A DNA stretch of 64,000 nt from Clostridium pasteurianum (GTDB lineage Bacteria; Bacillota; Clostridia; Clostridiales; Clostridiaceae), in NCBI RefSeq assembly GCF_001705235.1, contig NZ_MCGV01000001.1, forward strand, positions 434,001 to 498,000. The letters run 5' to 3'. The first letter of the stretch is position 1; each line of letters begins with the position of its first letter. Position numbers and translations under genes: made by a program. The notes beneath the pieces were generated by a model that had not been told where the DNA came from, made no database searches, and saw nothing but the letters and a program-made list of their open reading frames with translations. This document shows positions 28,970 to 38,462 of this stretch, piece by piece.

Positions 28970-30184
28970 TTATCCGATATTCTCCATCAATAAGAATCTC
29001 TTTATTTTAATTGCAGTATCAAAATTAAATAACTCATTTACATCTCTAAGATTGCATTTTGAAATTTCCTCTATTCTTTTAATACGATATTTTAAAGTAT
29101 TTCTATGAATAAAAAGTTTTTCAGCAGCTCTATTTATATTTCCACTTTCCTTTATATACACTTCAAGAGTATTTAAAAGCTCAGTACTATTTTTAAAATC
29201 ATAATTAATTAATTCTCCAAGAGTACTTAAATAAAACTTTTTCATTCTTTCAGGCTTATCCATTTCAAAAAACAACTTATATATCCCTATATCATCATAC
29301 CTCTGTACTTGATTTACACCATCATTTAATTTAATCACTTTAAGACATCTATGTGCCTCATTAACGCTTGTCTTAAAATCCTTAAGTTCATTCCATGTGC
29401 CGCCTATGCCTATATTTACATTTAATCCTTTTTCCTTTGACGTAATATTATCTATAATGTCTTTAGCTATATCATCTGTTGTCTTCTTTCCGCTTTCAGG
29501 TATCATAAGAATAATTGAATTATACTGCATTATATATATACTTTTTTTCTTCCACTTACTGAGAACATTCATAACAATCTGCTCAACATACTGCTTAATT
29601 GATAAAATACTTTCTTCATCCTTATTTTTATTGTCAACTACATCATCTATATTTTCTATACCTATTACAAAGGATGTATAATTCTTTTTAGGATCATAAC
29701 CATAGTTCATGGCACGACTAAGTATGTCATCTGAAAAAGTAAAATCTCTAAAAATTATATCCTTCATAAAATTATCCATTGACTCTTGGTCTAACTTATT
29801 TGCAAAAATAGTTTTGCATATACTCTGACTCACATCTATAAATTTAACCTCAAAAGGAAGTTCAAAAATAGGAAAATCGAGAGCGTTACCAAGTTCTATG
29901 ACTTCTTTGGGTGTTTGTTTAATATACGGTCCTATATTTATAACTAATCCAGAAAGATTTCTAGAATTTATATCTTTAACAAAATCCACTAGAACATTTA
30001 CATTATCTTTTATACCTATACCACTTATGAGTATAAGCTCACCGCCCTTAAGCCATTTTGAATATTCAGGATATTCCATAACTTGAACCCATCTTATAAT
30101 CCTATTTAATCCCTTTTCACCTGCAACAACTTTCATTTTTTCAAGATAAGGCAATTTTAAAATACTTTCACAAGTAGTAAGCAT
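28970..30184 (-). CDS. PucR-family transcriptional regulator
   Basis: About 404 residues from the ATG at 30184 (GGGGAG lies eight bases upstream; a TTG two codons earlier is less likely). The N-terminal purine-catabolism-type sensor domain is at about 1-125, a GGDEF-like central region follows, and the C-terminal HTH_30 contains NINRAAEKLFIHRNTLKYRI. PucR-type proteins activate or repress nitrogen-compound catabolism. Location suggests control of the two units that share the TCCATTTTGGA motif. Direct evidence is lacking. Confidence 0.85.
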   Translation of the reverse strand: MLTTCESILKLPYLEKMKVVAGEKGLNRIIRWVQVMEYPEYSKWLKGGELILISGIGIKDNVNVLVDFVKDINSRNLSGLVINIGPYIKQTPKEVIELGNALDFPIFELPFEVKFIDVSQSICKTIFANKLDQESMDNFMKDIIFRDFTFSDDILSRAMNYGYDPKKNYTSFVIGIENIDDVVDNKNKDEESILSIKQYVEQIVMNVLSKWKKKSIYIMQYNSIILMIPESGKKTTDDIAKDIIDNITSKEKGLNVNIGIGGTWNELKDFKTSVNEAHRCLKVIKLNDGVNQVQRYDDIGIYKLFFEMDKPERMKKFYLSTLGELINYDFKNSTELLNTLEVYIKESGNINRAAEKLFIHRNTLKYRIKRIEEISKCNLRDVNELFNFDTAIKIKRFLLMENIG

Positions 30185-30431
30185 ACTCAATACTCCCCTT
30201 TAATGTTTTTTATTATATATTGCTTGCAAAAAGCCATCAATATATAATGCTATTTTATCACAAAATCATAGCTTTTTTTATATATTTGTTAATTTTAATC
30301 TGCATTTTTTTAAAAATCATTTTGTAATTATATTAAAATAGGAGTAAATTCAAAAAAGCTTGCCTTGAAATTATCACTGTTATAGGTATTCCATATTATT
30401 TGTATCTTTCACAAAATCACTTAAATTGGCT

Positions 30432-30872
30432 TTATTTTTTATTAAGTCCTGTAGAACCAAACCCATTAGCTCCTCTATCACTTGACGACAGTTCCTTAAC
30501 TTCAGAAACTTTAACTCTAAGTACAGGCTTAACAAGCATTTGTGCAATTTTCATTGATTTTTCCACCTTAAAATCATCTTTACCTAAGTTTATTAATATA
30601 ATTTTTATTTCTCCCCTGTATCCCTCATCAATTGTACCTGGAGTATTTAAAACTGTTATAGAATGTTTTAACGCCAATCCACTTCTAGGTCTTACCTGCG
30701 CTTCGGTATCAGGAGGAAGTTCTATCTGAATTCCAGTACGTATTAAAGCGCTTTCTCCAGCCTTAATAACTTTATCCTCTATTGAAAATAAATCTAATCC
30801 AGCATCACCCTCATGTGCATACTCAGGAATAATTGCTTCGCTATCTATTCTTTTAACCTTTAAATTTACCAT
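30432..30872 (-). CDS. dut: dUTP diphosphatase
   Basis: 146-residue trimeric-type dUTPase that hydrolyses dUTP to dUMP, keeping uracil out of DNA and supplying dTMP synthesis. The five motifs are present: [36 protein letters not shown] and [10 protein letters not shown]. The ATG is preceded by GGAG (AAAAAGGAGAAATGATTA). Monocistronic. Confidence 0.93.
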   Translation of the reverse strand: MVNLKVKRIDSEAIIPEYAHEGDAGLDLFSIEDKVIKAGESALIRTGIQIELPPDTEAQVRPRSGLALKHSITVLNTPGTIDEGYRGEIKIILINLGKDDFKVEKSMKIAQMLVKPVLRVKVSEVKELSSSDRGANGFGSTGLNKK

Positions 30873-31228
30873 TAATCATTTCTCCTTTTTATTTAAAACC
30901 TTTAACTTTTAATCATGTATATTTCTTTTATATTTCTTTAATATTCTAGATACTTAATTGTAACTAAAATGTTTTTTTCAGTCAAATGAAAGGCATGTAC
31001 AGTCATTATCTTTTCAAAACACTAATATAAATTCAACTGCAATTTACTAAAAAATATATCAAATGCATATGATTTATTGTTTATATTTATCGTTTCTATA
31101 TTGTATTCATCACTTATTAATTAAAATCATCTTCTTGACAACCTTTAAGATTCTTGCTACATTATTAAGGTATTAATTGTTTATGGTCATAATCCGCAAT
31201 AATTCTACATAAAAAGGAAGTAATATAA
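30873..31228. promoter_or_regulatory. Divergent region with a clear sigma-A promoter for the chemoreceptor
   Basis: TTGACA at 31135-31140, 17 bases, TACATT at 31158-31163, then a 60-base leader and the ATG at 31229 of the chemoreceptor. The remainder, upstream of dut, is AT-rich without a gene. Confidence 0.65.
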
Positions 31229-32944
31229 ATGCTTAAAAACTTAAAGATTTCTCAAAAATTGGTTCTTTTTAGTATTATAAGTAGTACGTTTTTAATATTA
31301 GTAGGTATTATCGGAATAATAAATATAAACATTGTAAATAAATCTACAAATACCTTATATAATAGAAACTTACTTGCCCTTGAAAAACTGTATACATTTC
31401 AAAACAACATAAATTACGGTTTAAATGATATGGAACACTTAGTAAACAGTAATTTCAAAAATGATGTATCAAATTCTCAAGATGATTTACAAAATTTATC
31501 TGTAACTAATGATTATATTTTATCTCAATACTTAAAAATATCAACACAAAATTCAAAACAAAAAAGTGACTACGCTACATTAAATGATGACTTAAAAAAA
31601 TATCGTACTGTGCGTGAAAATATAGTATCCTATGTAAAAGACAGTGATTATAATAATGCTACTGATTTATATAACAGTAAATATACAGAACTTAAAAAAG
31701 CTGTAGATAGTGATTTAACTAGTCTTATACAGGATGAAATTGATTCAGCAGAGACAATGAAACACTCAAGTGATAAAACACATAATTATTCAATAATACT
31801 TCAAACAATTATAATTATATTAGGTACTATAGTACTTACTGCCATTAGCATTTTGCTTATACATGAAATAAAAAAAAGAATGAGTAAAATTGTATTATTT
31901 GCAAATGACTTAGCTGAAGGAAATCTAACACATGAAATATTAGTAGAAAACAATGATGAAATAAGTAATGTAGGACATTCTTTAAATATTGCAACAAAAA
32001 ATATGAAAAACTTAATTTCACAAATAACAAATGGAATGCATGATATGGAAGATTCAACAGAACACTTAAGTGCTACAATTGAGGAAATATCTTCTTCCAT
32101 GATAAATGTTAAAAACTCCACGGAAGAAATCGCATCTTCAAGTGTCAATCTAAGTTACTCTACTAAAGATGTAAATTCATCCACTGATGGCATTAATAAA
32201 TTAGCTGAGGATTTAAACAATGAAGCTAAAAATAGTAAAGATACTTCTGAGGAAATAATGCAAAGAGCTTTACATCTAAAAAAAGCTAGCTCAGAATCAT
32301 CAACAAATGCTGTTACTTTATGTAATGAAAAGGAACTAGAAATCAAAAAAGCTATAGAAGATACAAAAATTATAAATGAAGTAACTAAAATGGCAGAAGC
32401 TATAGACGGTATTTCTGAACAAATTAACCTTTTAGCACTTAATGCCTCCATTGAAGCAGCTAGAGCTGGCGAAGCAGGTAAAGGATTTGCTGTAGTTGCC
32501 GGCGAAGTTAAAAATTTAGCTGAGCAATCTGCTGATACAGTTAATAATATCAGAGAAAATATAGGAAAAGTAGTAACTGCAAACAAAAATTTAATAGGAC
32601 ATACTACTGATATTATGAAATTCATAAACAATCAGGTTAAGCCAGATTATGCCATGCTAAAATCATTAGGAGCTCAATATGAAAAAGATGCTGGATTTGT
32701 AACTAAAATATCGGATAAAATTTCTTCTTCCTCAAATACAATTACAGGAAGTATTTCTAAAGTAAATTCATCAATAGCTAAGATTTCTTCATCATCAGAA
32801 ACTTCTGCTTCAAATTCAGAGGAAATACTTGCAACTATAACTGAAACGACTTCCGCACTTGAAGAAGTTGCAAGCCGAACACAGGATAGTGCTAAACTAG
32901 CAGAAGACTTACTTAATCTAGCAAACAAATTTAAAATAGAATAA
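31229..32944 (+). CDS. Methyl-accepting chemotaxis protein
   Basis: 571 residues. Membrane helices at about 10-32 and 188-210 enclose an extracellular four-helix-bundle type sensor (about 35-185). A HAMP domain (about 210-262) and the cytoplasmic signalling hairpin follow. The hairpin tip is [20 protein letters not shown], the highly conserved CheA/CheW contact. The AAAAGGAAG ribosome-binding site is close to the ATG. The ligand is unknown. The 3' end is followed by the reduced palindromic element at 32953. Confidence 0.92.
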   Translation: MLKNLKISQKLVLFSIISSTFLILVGIIGIININIVNKSTNTLYNRNLLALEKLYTFQNNINYGLNDMEHLVNSNFKNDVSNSQDDLQNLSVTNDYILSQYLKISTQNSKQKSDYATLNDDLKKYRTVRENIVSYVKDSDYNNATDLYNSKYTELKKAVDSDLTSLIQDEIDSAETMKHSSDKTHNYSIILQTIIIILGTIVLTAISILLIHEIKKRMSKIVLFANDLAEGNLTHEILVENNDEISNVGHSLNIATKNMKNLISQITNGMHDMEDSTEHLSATIEEISSSMINVKNSTEEIASSSVNLSYSTKDVNSSTDGINKLAEDLNNEAKNSKDTSEEIMQRALHLKKASSESSTNAVTLCNEKELEIKKAIEDTKIINEVTKMAEAIDGISEQINLLALNASIEAARAGEAGKGFAVVAGEVKNLAEQSADTVNNIRENIGKVVTANKNLIGHTTDIMKFINNQVKPDYAMLKSLGAQYEKDAGFVTKISDKISSSSNTITGSISKVNSSIAKISSSSETSASNSEEILATITETTSALEEVASRTQDSAKLAEDLLNLANKFKIE

Positions 32945-32952
32945 CAAATTGT

Positions 32953-33023
32953 GAAGTAATAGTATTTTGAAACATTAAATACTATTACTTCGCTTTTTTG
33001 GTAAAAGCAAGGAAGATTTTTTT
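32953..33023 (+). repeat. Reduced palindromic element after the chemoreceptor gene
   Basis: Arms GAAGTAATAGTATTT (32953-32967) and AAATACTATTACTTC (32977-32991), 15 bp and perfect, with a 9-base loop TGAAACATT, then GCTTTTTT, so it also acts as a terminator. The start of the family tail (AAGCAAGGAAGATTT, 33005-33019) follows and is cut by the IS21 fragment. The conserved core of the full-length copies is absent. Confidence 0.75.
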
Positions 33024-33191
33024 CCAATCCACCTGAGCTTGCAGTCCTGGTGTTATTTCAAATTTAATAGTTGCTTTTTGTATCTCAACTTGCTTATGTT
33101 TTTTTACAAAGGCTGCTACAATACTATATTTGCCACTATATCCTCTTTTCTCAATTATAATTGCACCTTCTTCATTAGAATTTTTATACAA
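33024..33191 (-). pseudogene. IS21-family transposase (IstA) fragment
   Basis: About 55 residues on the minus strand: GYSGKYSIVAAFVKK ... ATIKFEITPGLQAQVDW. The ending P-G-x-Q-A-Q-V-D-W is the start of the DDE catalytic core of IstA (the D of QVDW is the first catalytic Asp). The frame then runs into repeat-tail sequence. Nothing else of the IS or its IstB helper is present here. Confidence 0.75.
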
Positions 33192-33216
33192 TTATAACTT
33201 GAAAAAACAGCATATA

Positions 33217-33267
33217 AAAAGTGCATAAATTCCTACATTTTTATGTTGGAACTTTTATGCACTTTCA
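33217..33267. other. Isolated hairpin
   Basis: Arms AAAGTGCATAAA and TTTATGCACTTT (with a short bulge), inner TTCC/GGAA. It lies between the IS21 fragment and the palindromic element; it may be a terminator or an IS end. Confidence 0.5.
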
Positions 33268-33289
33268 CATTGGCATTTACATTTATGTC

Positions 33290-33531
33290 TGAAATTCTGT
33301 AGGTGCGTAGGAATTTTTTCCCTGGTTTTACTTCAAAAGCTAATTAACATTGATGAAGTAACGATTTAAAAAAATTCTAATAAATCTTGGTGAAAAAATC
33401 ATAAAATACTTAGAGTTTTAATCTGTTTGAGCATATTTTAGCGAGTTATTAAAACTCTTAGTATTTTATGATTTTTTCACCTTAGATTTATAGAATTTTT
33501 TTAATGTTACAAATCAATGTTAATTAGCTTT
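33290..33531 (-). repeat. Palindromic element, copy E, mirroring the end of the LD-carboxypeptidase gene
   Basis: Arms 33336-33354 and 33513-33531 are perfect complements over 19 bases. The right arm contains the last codons of the LD-carboxypeptidase gene (coding for KLIN). Next, AAAAAAATTCTAATAAATC pairs with GATTTATAGAATTTTTTT, then GAAAAAATCATAAAATACT pairs with its complement. The minus-strand core is AATAACTCGCTAAAATAT then GCTCAAACAGATT. The tail GGAAAAAATTCC with TACGCACCTACAG is at 33290-33324. Confidence 0.9.
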
Positions 33532-34385
33532 ATCTTTTTGCCAATTATAATACATTTGCTATCACTTCCGTGACCTATTTCTTCCGTTTTTACTATTGGA
33601 ATATTAAACTCTTTTGTCCTTTGGAGTATTATATCCTTCAAAATATTAATATCTCCTTCTTCTTGAACCTCACTAAAAGTACCTAATATTATTCCAGATA
33701 ATTTATCAAAATATCCAAGCATAAAAAGCTGTTCTATTAAAGAACTTATGTTAGCTAAATTTCCACTTAAAGCTTCAAGAAGAAGAATCTTATTTTCTGG
33801 TTCTGGAAAATACTCTGTACCAGCAAGCTTTAAAAAGCATCTTATATTACCACCTATCACCGTTCCACTAATTTCTTTTCCTCTAAGCCACTCACATTTA
33901 AAATCAAAAATATCACTGCATCCATCCATAAATGATTTTTTGAATCTTTTTTCTTGAAGTTCAGCCTTATCTCTTCCTAAATTGTATATAGCATAATGAT
34001 AACTTTCTATACCAGTTTTCTCATATATACTGTTTAAAATAACTGTCAAATCACTCATTCCAAAATAAGGCTTAGGATTATTTTTTATAGTCCCAAAGTC
34101 GAGATAACTTATAATTTGGTTTGCAGAATTTCCACCTGAAATATCAAAAATTGCCTTTATACTATGATCACAGAAAAGCCTAGTAAGTTCTTCTGCTCTC
34201 TCTTCTCCTGTACCTGAAAAGAAAGAATTTTTTCTAAACAAGCATTTTGAAACCTCAACCTCAATATTCATTGATTCTAAACTATGTAACACTTTATGAA
34301 CTAGTTTTAAATTCTCTCTTTTTACACCATCAGAACAACTTATAAGTGCAACCTTATCACCTTTATTTAACTTAAGATCATTCAT
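33507..34385 (-). CDS. LD-carboxypeptidase (peptidase family S66, MccF/LdcA-like)
   Basis: About 292 residues. The catalytic Ser is in PYFGMSDLTV, the Glu in LLLEALSGN and the His in EEIGHGSDSK, so the triad of family S66 is complete. Members cut L,D-peptide bonds of murein tetrapeptides or inactivate microcin C-type compounds. I chose the ATG at 34385 because GGTGA lies upstream; an ATG 12 bases earlier overlaps the nitroreductase stop. It is translationally coupled to that gene. Its end forms one arm of a palindromic element. Confidence 0.85.
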   Translation of the reverse strand: MNDLKLNKGDKVALISCSDGVKRENLKLVHKVLHSLESMNIEVEVSKCLFRKNSFFSGTGEERAEELTRLFCDHSIKAIFDISGGNSANQIISYLDFGTIKNNPKPYFGMSDLTVILNSIYEKTGIESYHYAIYNLGRDKAELQEKRFKKSFMDGCSDIFDFKCEWLRGKEISGTVIGGNIRCFLKLAGTEYFPEPENKILLLEALSGNLANISSLIEQLFMLGYFDKLSGIILGTFSEVQEEGDINILKDIILQRTKEFNIPIVKTEEIGHGSDSKCIIIGKKIKLINIDL

Positions 34386-34390
34386 TTCAA

Positions 34391-34930
34391 TCACCATTTT
34401 TCCATGTGAATCATATCCTCTATCTTTTTTCTTGGACGCATATTAGGGTTTTCAGCACCATAACCCAAGACTATAACTGAAAGAACATATTTATCCTCAG
34501 GAATATCCAGTACAGGACGTATCTCACTTTGAGTAAACCATGCAACCCAGCAGGTATCAAGACCAAGGTTCTTAGCTTCAAGTACTATGTGTTCAGCTGC
34601 AATTGCAGTATCACGTATAACCTGTTTTAGCTCTTCTTCTTTGCTATTTTCATCTACACATATGTCTACATTTTCATCAATTCTTGAGCGCACATCACCT
34701 ACACAAACTATGAACACTGGTGCAGAAAGCATCCATTTTTGTTTATGACATGCCTTAGCTACCTTTTCTCTATTTTCTTTTGACTTCACTACAATAAAGT
34801 GCCATGGCTGTGTATTACTTCCTGATGGCGCACATCTTGCACTTTGGAGGATCTGAGTTATTTTTTCCTCATCAACATCCTTATCAAGATACTTTCTTAC
34901 ACTTCTTCTTTCTTCAATTTCCTTAAGCAT
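34391..34930 (-). CDS. Nitroreductase-family NAD(P)H:FMN oxidoreductase
   Basis: 179 residues. Typical starts are ERRSVRKYLDKDV and the FMN-binding segment CAPSGSNTQPWHFIVV; a later conserved stretch is GLDTCWVAWF. These flavoenzymes reduce nitro compounds or quinones; the natural substrate is unknown. A perfect dyad AGTAAGAATCTTACT (34942-34956) lies 12-26 bases before the start, in the place of a ribosome-binding site or operator. It is followed by an overlapping LD-carboxypeptidase gene. Confidence 0.85.
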   Translation of the reverse strand: MLKEIEERRSVRKYLDKDVDEEKITQILQSARCAPSGSNTQPWHFIVVKSKENREKVAKACHKQKWMLSAPVFIVCVGDVRSRIDENVDICVDENSKEEELKQVIRDTAIAAEHIVLEAKNLGLDTCWVAWFTQSEIRPVLDIPEDKYVLSVIVLGYGAENPNMRPRKKIEDMIHMEKW

Positions 34931-34941
34931 ATTTATATGTT

Positions 34942-34956
34942 AGTAAGAATCTTACT
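34942..34956. promoter_or_regulatory. Perfect dyad before the nitroreductase gene
   Basis: AGTAAGAATCTTACT, 7-bp arms around one central base, 12 bases before the ATG. It could be an operator or an RNA hairpin limiting translation. Confidence 0.45.
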
Positions 34957-35014
34957 GCCTCTATTCCTACTAAAATTCACTTCCTCTCCTTTTTATGTAA
35001 TTATAGCTTTTTTA

Positions 35015-35368
35015 TCATTTAATTCCAAGCTTAAAGCTTCCAACAAAATTTTTATATTCAGCCGACAGTATATACTCTCCTGCTTTCTTAATTTTTATTT
35101 CCTTAGTTCCACTTTTATTAGTTTCAAATTTTTCTATTATTTCACCATTGGAATCTATAAGTTTAAGCCTAAGAGTCCCCTTTTTTACTGAAGATTCATA
35201 ATCAACTTTTACTTTATTACTTTTAGACAATTTAACAGTTAAAACCTGGTTATTACTCTTTGGACTAAATATAATACTGTTTTTTAAACATGCAGAGTAA
35301 CAACCGCTCATAAAAATTGCAATGCAAATTGTTAGAACCATTACTAATATTTTTTTATTTTTTTTCAT
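35015..35368 (-). CDS. Putative lipoprotein, unknown function
   Basis: 117 residues from the ATG at 35368 (GGGGGGAG lies upstream). Lys-rich start, hydrophobic helix, lipobox FMSGC at about 20-24, then a short soluble domain with alternating beta-strand pattern (LTVKLSKSNKVKVDYESS, KLIDSNGEII). No family recognised. It is monocistronic. Confidence 0.65.
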   Translation of the reverse strand: MKKNKKILVMVLTICIAIFMSGCYSACLKNSIIFSPKSNNQVLTVKLSKSNKVKVDYESSVKKGTLRLKLIDSNGEIIEKFETNKSGTKEIKIKKAGEYILSAEYKNFVGSFKLGIK

Positions 35369-35442
35369 TACTACTCCCCCCAAATACACTATCTAAGACT
35401 GTCACATTAATCATTAATAATTAGTAATTGATAGTTTTAAAA

Positions 35443-35495
35443 CAATGCCAAGCAACTTAATTCTTAATTGATTTTTTCGATTTACTTGGCACTAT
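35443..35495 (-). terminator. Terminator after the membrane-anchored protein gene
   Basis: Arms TGCCAAGCAA (35445-35454) and TTACTTGGCA (35482-35491) with a long loop. On the minus strand it is followed by TTGTTTTAAAA. Position fits the gene ending at 35546. Confidence 0.5.
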
Positions 35496-35545
35496 TTTTA
35501 TTTAATGCAACCACCTTTTATATATTAATTTTTTACTTTACACAT

Positions 35546-36115
35546 CTATCTGCTCTTTTTAATAATCTCGCTTTTATCATTTGCTTTAAACGATTTCACA
35601 ACCTCATTCGGATCATTGTGATCACAATCACGATCTTTATAACTAGGTAAATCATTGGACTCTTTCCACAATTCATCAAGCTGATTTTTAGGAAGATAAT
35701 AATATTTTCCCCTAGAATCTATTACTCCAAAAGAATTTACATTTTCATAATCCAGCCACTCTTTTTGTATTTTTATTTCAATACTGCTAAATTCCTCTAC
35801 AACTTCTGGAAGTTCCTCTGGTGTAACTCTTACTTCATAGCAGACCCCATTTTCCAGCTCTACCTCCATAAATATATGACTTACCTCAAAATTCTTTTCC
35901 CCATTATTTGTAACCCTTACATTTAAAAGCATTTCATGCCTTATGTCAAAATTATCAATAACTACTGTGCCCTTAATATTTTCCCTGTCACCTACTTTGT
36001 TATAAATAATATTAGCATGCAGCAAAATACTAAGTTTATCTTTCCTTTTATTTATTAATTTAACGCCCAAAAATACAACTGCAATAGCAGCTAAAATGAT
36101 TAAAATATAGCTCAT
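35546..36115 (-). CDS. Membrane-anchored protein of unknown function
   Basis: 189 residues. One N-terminal membrane helix (about 3-20), then a soluble domain with a beta-sandwich look (KGTVVIDNFDIRHEMLLNVR, NNGEKNFEVSHIFMEVELE). No catalytic motif seen and no family recognised. It lies 26 bases after the acetyltransferase gene on the same strand. Confidence 0.6.
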   Translation of the reverse strand: MSYILIILAAIAVVFLGVKLINKRKDKLSILLHANIIYNKVGDRENIKGTVVIDNFDIRHEMLLNVRVTNNGEKNFEVSHIFMEVELENGVCYEVRVTPEELPEVVEEFSSIEIKIQKEWLDYENVNSFGVIDSRGKYYYLPKNQLDELWKESNDLPSYKDRDCDHNDPNEVVKSFKANDKSEIIKKSR

Positions 36116-36141
36116 AGCAACTCCCCTATTTAATTTTTATA

Positions 36142-36657
36142 TTAGTTAACATAAAACCCCATGGATATACCGCTATAAAATTTTCCTTCTGATAAAAATT
36201 CACGCTTTAATATTCCCTCCTCTACAAAGCCTATTTTTTTATACAACTTTATTGCGCGAACATTATCCTCTCTAACCATGAGATTTATTTTCTTAATTAT
36301 TCCCGTATGCTTGCTCCATTTTATTAAATATTCAATCAATTCATTTCCTATTTTATTTCCCCAATAAGCTTTAAGTACACTTACTCCAAATTCACCAACA
36401 TGTCTAACTTTTGAGTTTTTTCCTGCTGAAAAGTTTAGGTTTCCCACTATTTTACCGTTGACCTCAGCCACAAGAAAAAGTGAATTTTCATTTTTGTTTG
36501 AATTATCAATAAAATTTTCTTCATCTGATACATTTACATTAAGTTCATTTTTACCAAATGTCAAAAAATCAGATTCTCCACCAATCTCTTTTAAATATTC
36601 TACCATTTTAGAAGCATCTTCCTTATTTCCTTTTCTTATCACTACTTTATCGTTCAT
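36142..36657 (-). CDS. GNAT-family N-acetyltransferase
   Basis: 171 residues from the ATG at 36657, chosen because GAGG lies eight bases upstream. Acetyl-CoA region YWGNKIGNELIEYLIKW and the late pattern NVRAIKLYKKIGFVEEGILK, both typical of RimJ/RimL-like acetyltransferases. Substrate unknown. It probably forms a two-gene operon with the membrane-anchored protein downstream. Confidence 0.85.
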   Translation of the reverse strand: MNDKVVIRKGNKEDASKMVEYLKEIGGESDFLTFGKNELNVNVSDEENFIDNSNKNENSLFLVAEVNGKIVGNLNFSAGKNSKVRHVGEFGVSVLKAYWGNKIGNELIEYLIKWSKHTGIIKKINLMVREDNVRAIKLYKKIGFVEEGILKREFLSEGKFYSGISMGFYVN

Positions 36658-36823
36658 TATATTTACCTCTTCCTTCAATTTTGGTTTATATTACTATATT
36701 ATGGTTATACTTATATGTCTATATTAATTTATTTTGTAAACTTAGTCAAACTCCATTAACGCTTTACATCTTTAAATGCACCCTGTATTGCACTTATCAT
36801 ATCTATTTACTTCGAGATACATT

Positions 36824-36853
36824 ATTTACAAAATATGTAAATAGTATTATAAT
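36824..36853 (+). promoter_or_regulatory. Promoter and possible operator of the quorum-sensing pair
   Basis: TTTACA (36825-36830), 17 bases, TATAAT (36848-36853): a strong sigma-A promoter 40 bases before the start. The dyad ATTTAC ... GTAAAT (36824-36842, inner AAAATAT) overlaps the -35 element and could be the binding site of the regulator itself. Confidence 0.6.
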
Positions 36854-36892
36854 TATAACTAACAAAATACATTAGCAATAAGGAGAATTTGT

Positions 36893-38197
36893 ATGAAGAG
36901 TTATAAGATACTGTCAGTAGGTGACAAGCTTAAAAATTTAAGAGAAAAATACAATTTAAGACAAGAAGACTTAGCTGGAGATGAAATAACTAGAAATCTT
37001 ATAAGCCAAATTGAACATAATAAAGCTAAACTAACAAAAAATGCAGCAACTGTAATAATTAAAAACCTAATTGCAATTTGCAAAGAGCACAAATTTGACC
37101 TTAATGAATGTGTAAACTATCTAATGGAAGATGAGAAAGGTCAAGCCAGTAAAATACTTGATACGTATATAAAGGAACTTAAGGATTTAAGTATATATAA
37201 GGATAATACATTCTGTAATAAATTAAATGAAGTAGAAGAATTCCTAGCAAATTGGGATTTTAAAGATAAAAAAATAGCCATTTTCGAATTGGCGGGAGAT
37301 TATTTTTGCAATATCAACGACTTTTATAATAGTTCTATATACTATGAAAAAGTTAAAGCATTAATTGACATGAATAATTCTAATGAAAACATCATATCTA
37401 TTTTAAGGAAATTATCCATGGTCTATTTTTACATGGGCAAATATGAAGCTGATATAAAATGCTGCGAATTTGCAATAAACAAAATCACTAACATGAATAA
37501 TGAATATTATTATATTTTTGTATTTAACAGTGCTTTATGTTACATAGAACTTAAGGAATACAAAAAAGCCTTGAATCGACTATCAGCAATAGAAGAAACA
37601 ATAAAGAAGGTAAACATGGATAAATATTATGAAGTATTAATGTCAAAAGCTATTTGCTTTCAAGAACTTAAGGAATATAGAAAAAGTCTAGGTATATATG
37701 ATATATTATCAGAATATATTGATAAAGATAATTATGAAAAACAAATTTTAATATTAGTTAATACATCAGAAATTTACATAGAGCTTTCTAAATATGATTT
37801 AGTAGAAAAAAATTTAAATATTATAATGGATAATATAGGTAAACTTAATAATGATAATAACGAATTATCCAGGTTGTATTTTGAAATGAGTAAAATATAC
37901 AAGAGTTTAAATAATTTAAAAAAGGCAGAAGATTATTGTTCAAAATCTTTAAATTATGCAAAAAAAACTAATAATTATCATATGTTAAATAATATTTTCA
38001 TACAATTAATTGATATATATACTTTAACCAAAAATAATAAGGCAATGACAAATATTAAAAATGAATTCTTTATGCTTACAGGCAAAGAAAACAAACTAGA
38101 TACTGCCATTATGTATAAACTAATAGGTTTTTATTTAAATACAGAAGATATTCAATCTCTTAAAGAAATATATGCTTTCACTGAAAAATTTGTATGA
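36893..38197 (+). CDS. XRE/TPR transcriptional regulator of the RRNPP type (peptide receptor)
   Basis: 434 residues. N-terminal HTH (about 10-65): GDKLKNLREKYNLRQEDLAG and ITRNLISQIEHNKAK. The rest is a run of degenerate TPR helix pairs (about 100-430; for example ALCYIELKEYKKALNRLSAI), as in PlcR, NprR and the Qsr regulators of solventogenic clostridia. This architecture binds short exported peptides that are re-imported into the cell. A small secreted peptide gene follows 17 bases later. GGAG precedes the ATG. Target genes cannot be read from this window. Confidence 0.82.
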   Translation: MKSYKILSVGDKLKNLREKYNLRQEDLAGDEITRNLISQIEHNKAKLTKNAATVIIKNLIAICKEHKFDLNECVNYLMEDEKGQASKILDTYIKELKDLSIYKDNTFCNKLNEVEEFLANWDFKDKKIAIFELAGDYFCNINDFYNSSIYYEKVKALIDMNNSNENIISILRKLSMVYFYMGKYEADIKCCEFAINKITNMNNEYYYIFVFNSALCYIELKEYKKALNRLSAIEETIKKVNMDKYYEVLMSKAICFQELKEYRKSLGIYDILSEYIDKDNYEKQILILVNTSEIYIELSKYDLVEKNLNIIMDNIGKLNNDNNELSRLYFEMSKIYKSLNNLKKAEDYCSKSLNYAKKTNNYHMLNNIFIQLIDIYTLTKNNKAMTNIKNEFFMLTGKENKLDTAIMYKLIGFYLNTEDIQSLKEIYAFTEKFV

Positions 38198-38214
38198 TGA
38201 AGGAAGTGATAATC

Positions 38215-38331
38215 ATGTTTTCTAAAAAACAAAAAATAGTATTTTCACTGCTTGTTTTTAGTGTGTTATTTTTAAGCTTAGCATTTTCTAACTTTCAAAC
38301 TTTAGCTCACTATCCAGTTTGGCCTTGGTGA
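38215..38331 (+). CDS. Putative quorum-sensing pre-peptide
   Basis: 38 residues: a Lys-rich start MFSKKQKIVF, a hydrophobic signal core (SLLVFSVLFLSLAF), then NFQTLAHYPVWPW and a stop. A signal-peptidase-type cut after TLA would release HYPVWPW. A weak AAGGAAGTGA ribosome-binding site lies upstream. Directly downstream of an RRNPP-type receptor gene, in the same orientation, is the standard place for its signal peptide. The mature form and its activity are inferred. Confidence 0.72.
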   Translation: MFSKKQKIVFSLLVFSVLFLSLAFSNFQTLAHYPVWPW

Positions 38332-38413
38332 TTTTCACCACATAAATGGCTTTTTATGTATTAGCTACTTAGTGACAACGTTTTCCAGAAGCTTTTTATA
38401 GCATTACCTTCTT

Positions 38414-38460
38414 ATTTAAAAGTCCAGCTAACATTTTATATGCTGCCTGGACTTTTAAAT
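38414..38460. terminator. Bidirectional terminator between the peptide gene and the ASKHA-like gene
   Basis: Arms ATTTAAAAGTCCAG and CTGGACTTTTAAAT, 14 bp and nearly perfect, with a 19-base loop. It closes both convergent transcripts. Confidence 0.85.
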
Positions 38461-38462
38461 AT

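Noticed and set aside
32155-32631. Long antisense frame within the chemoreceptor gene
   Set aside because: It mirrors the codon periodicity of the chemoreceptor signalling domain and has no start site.
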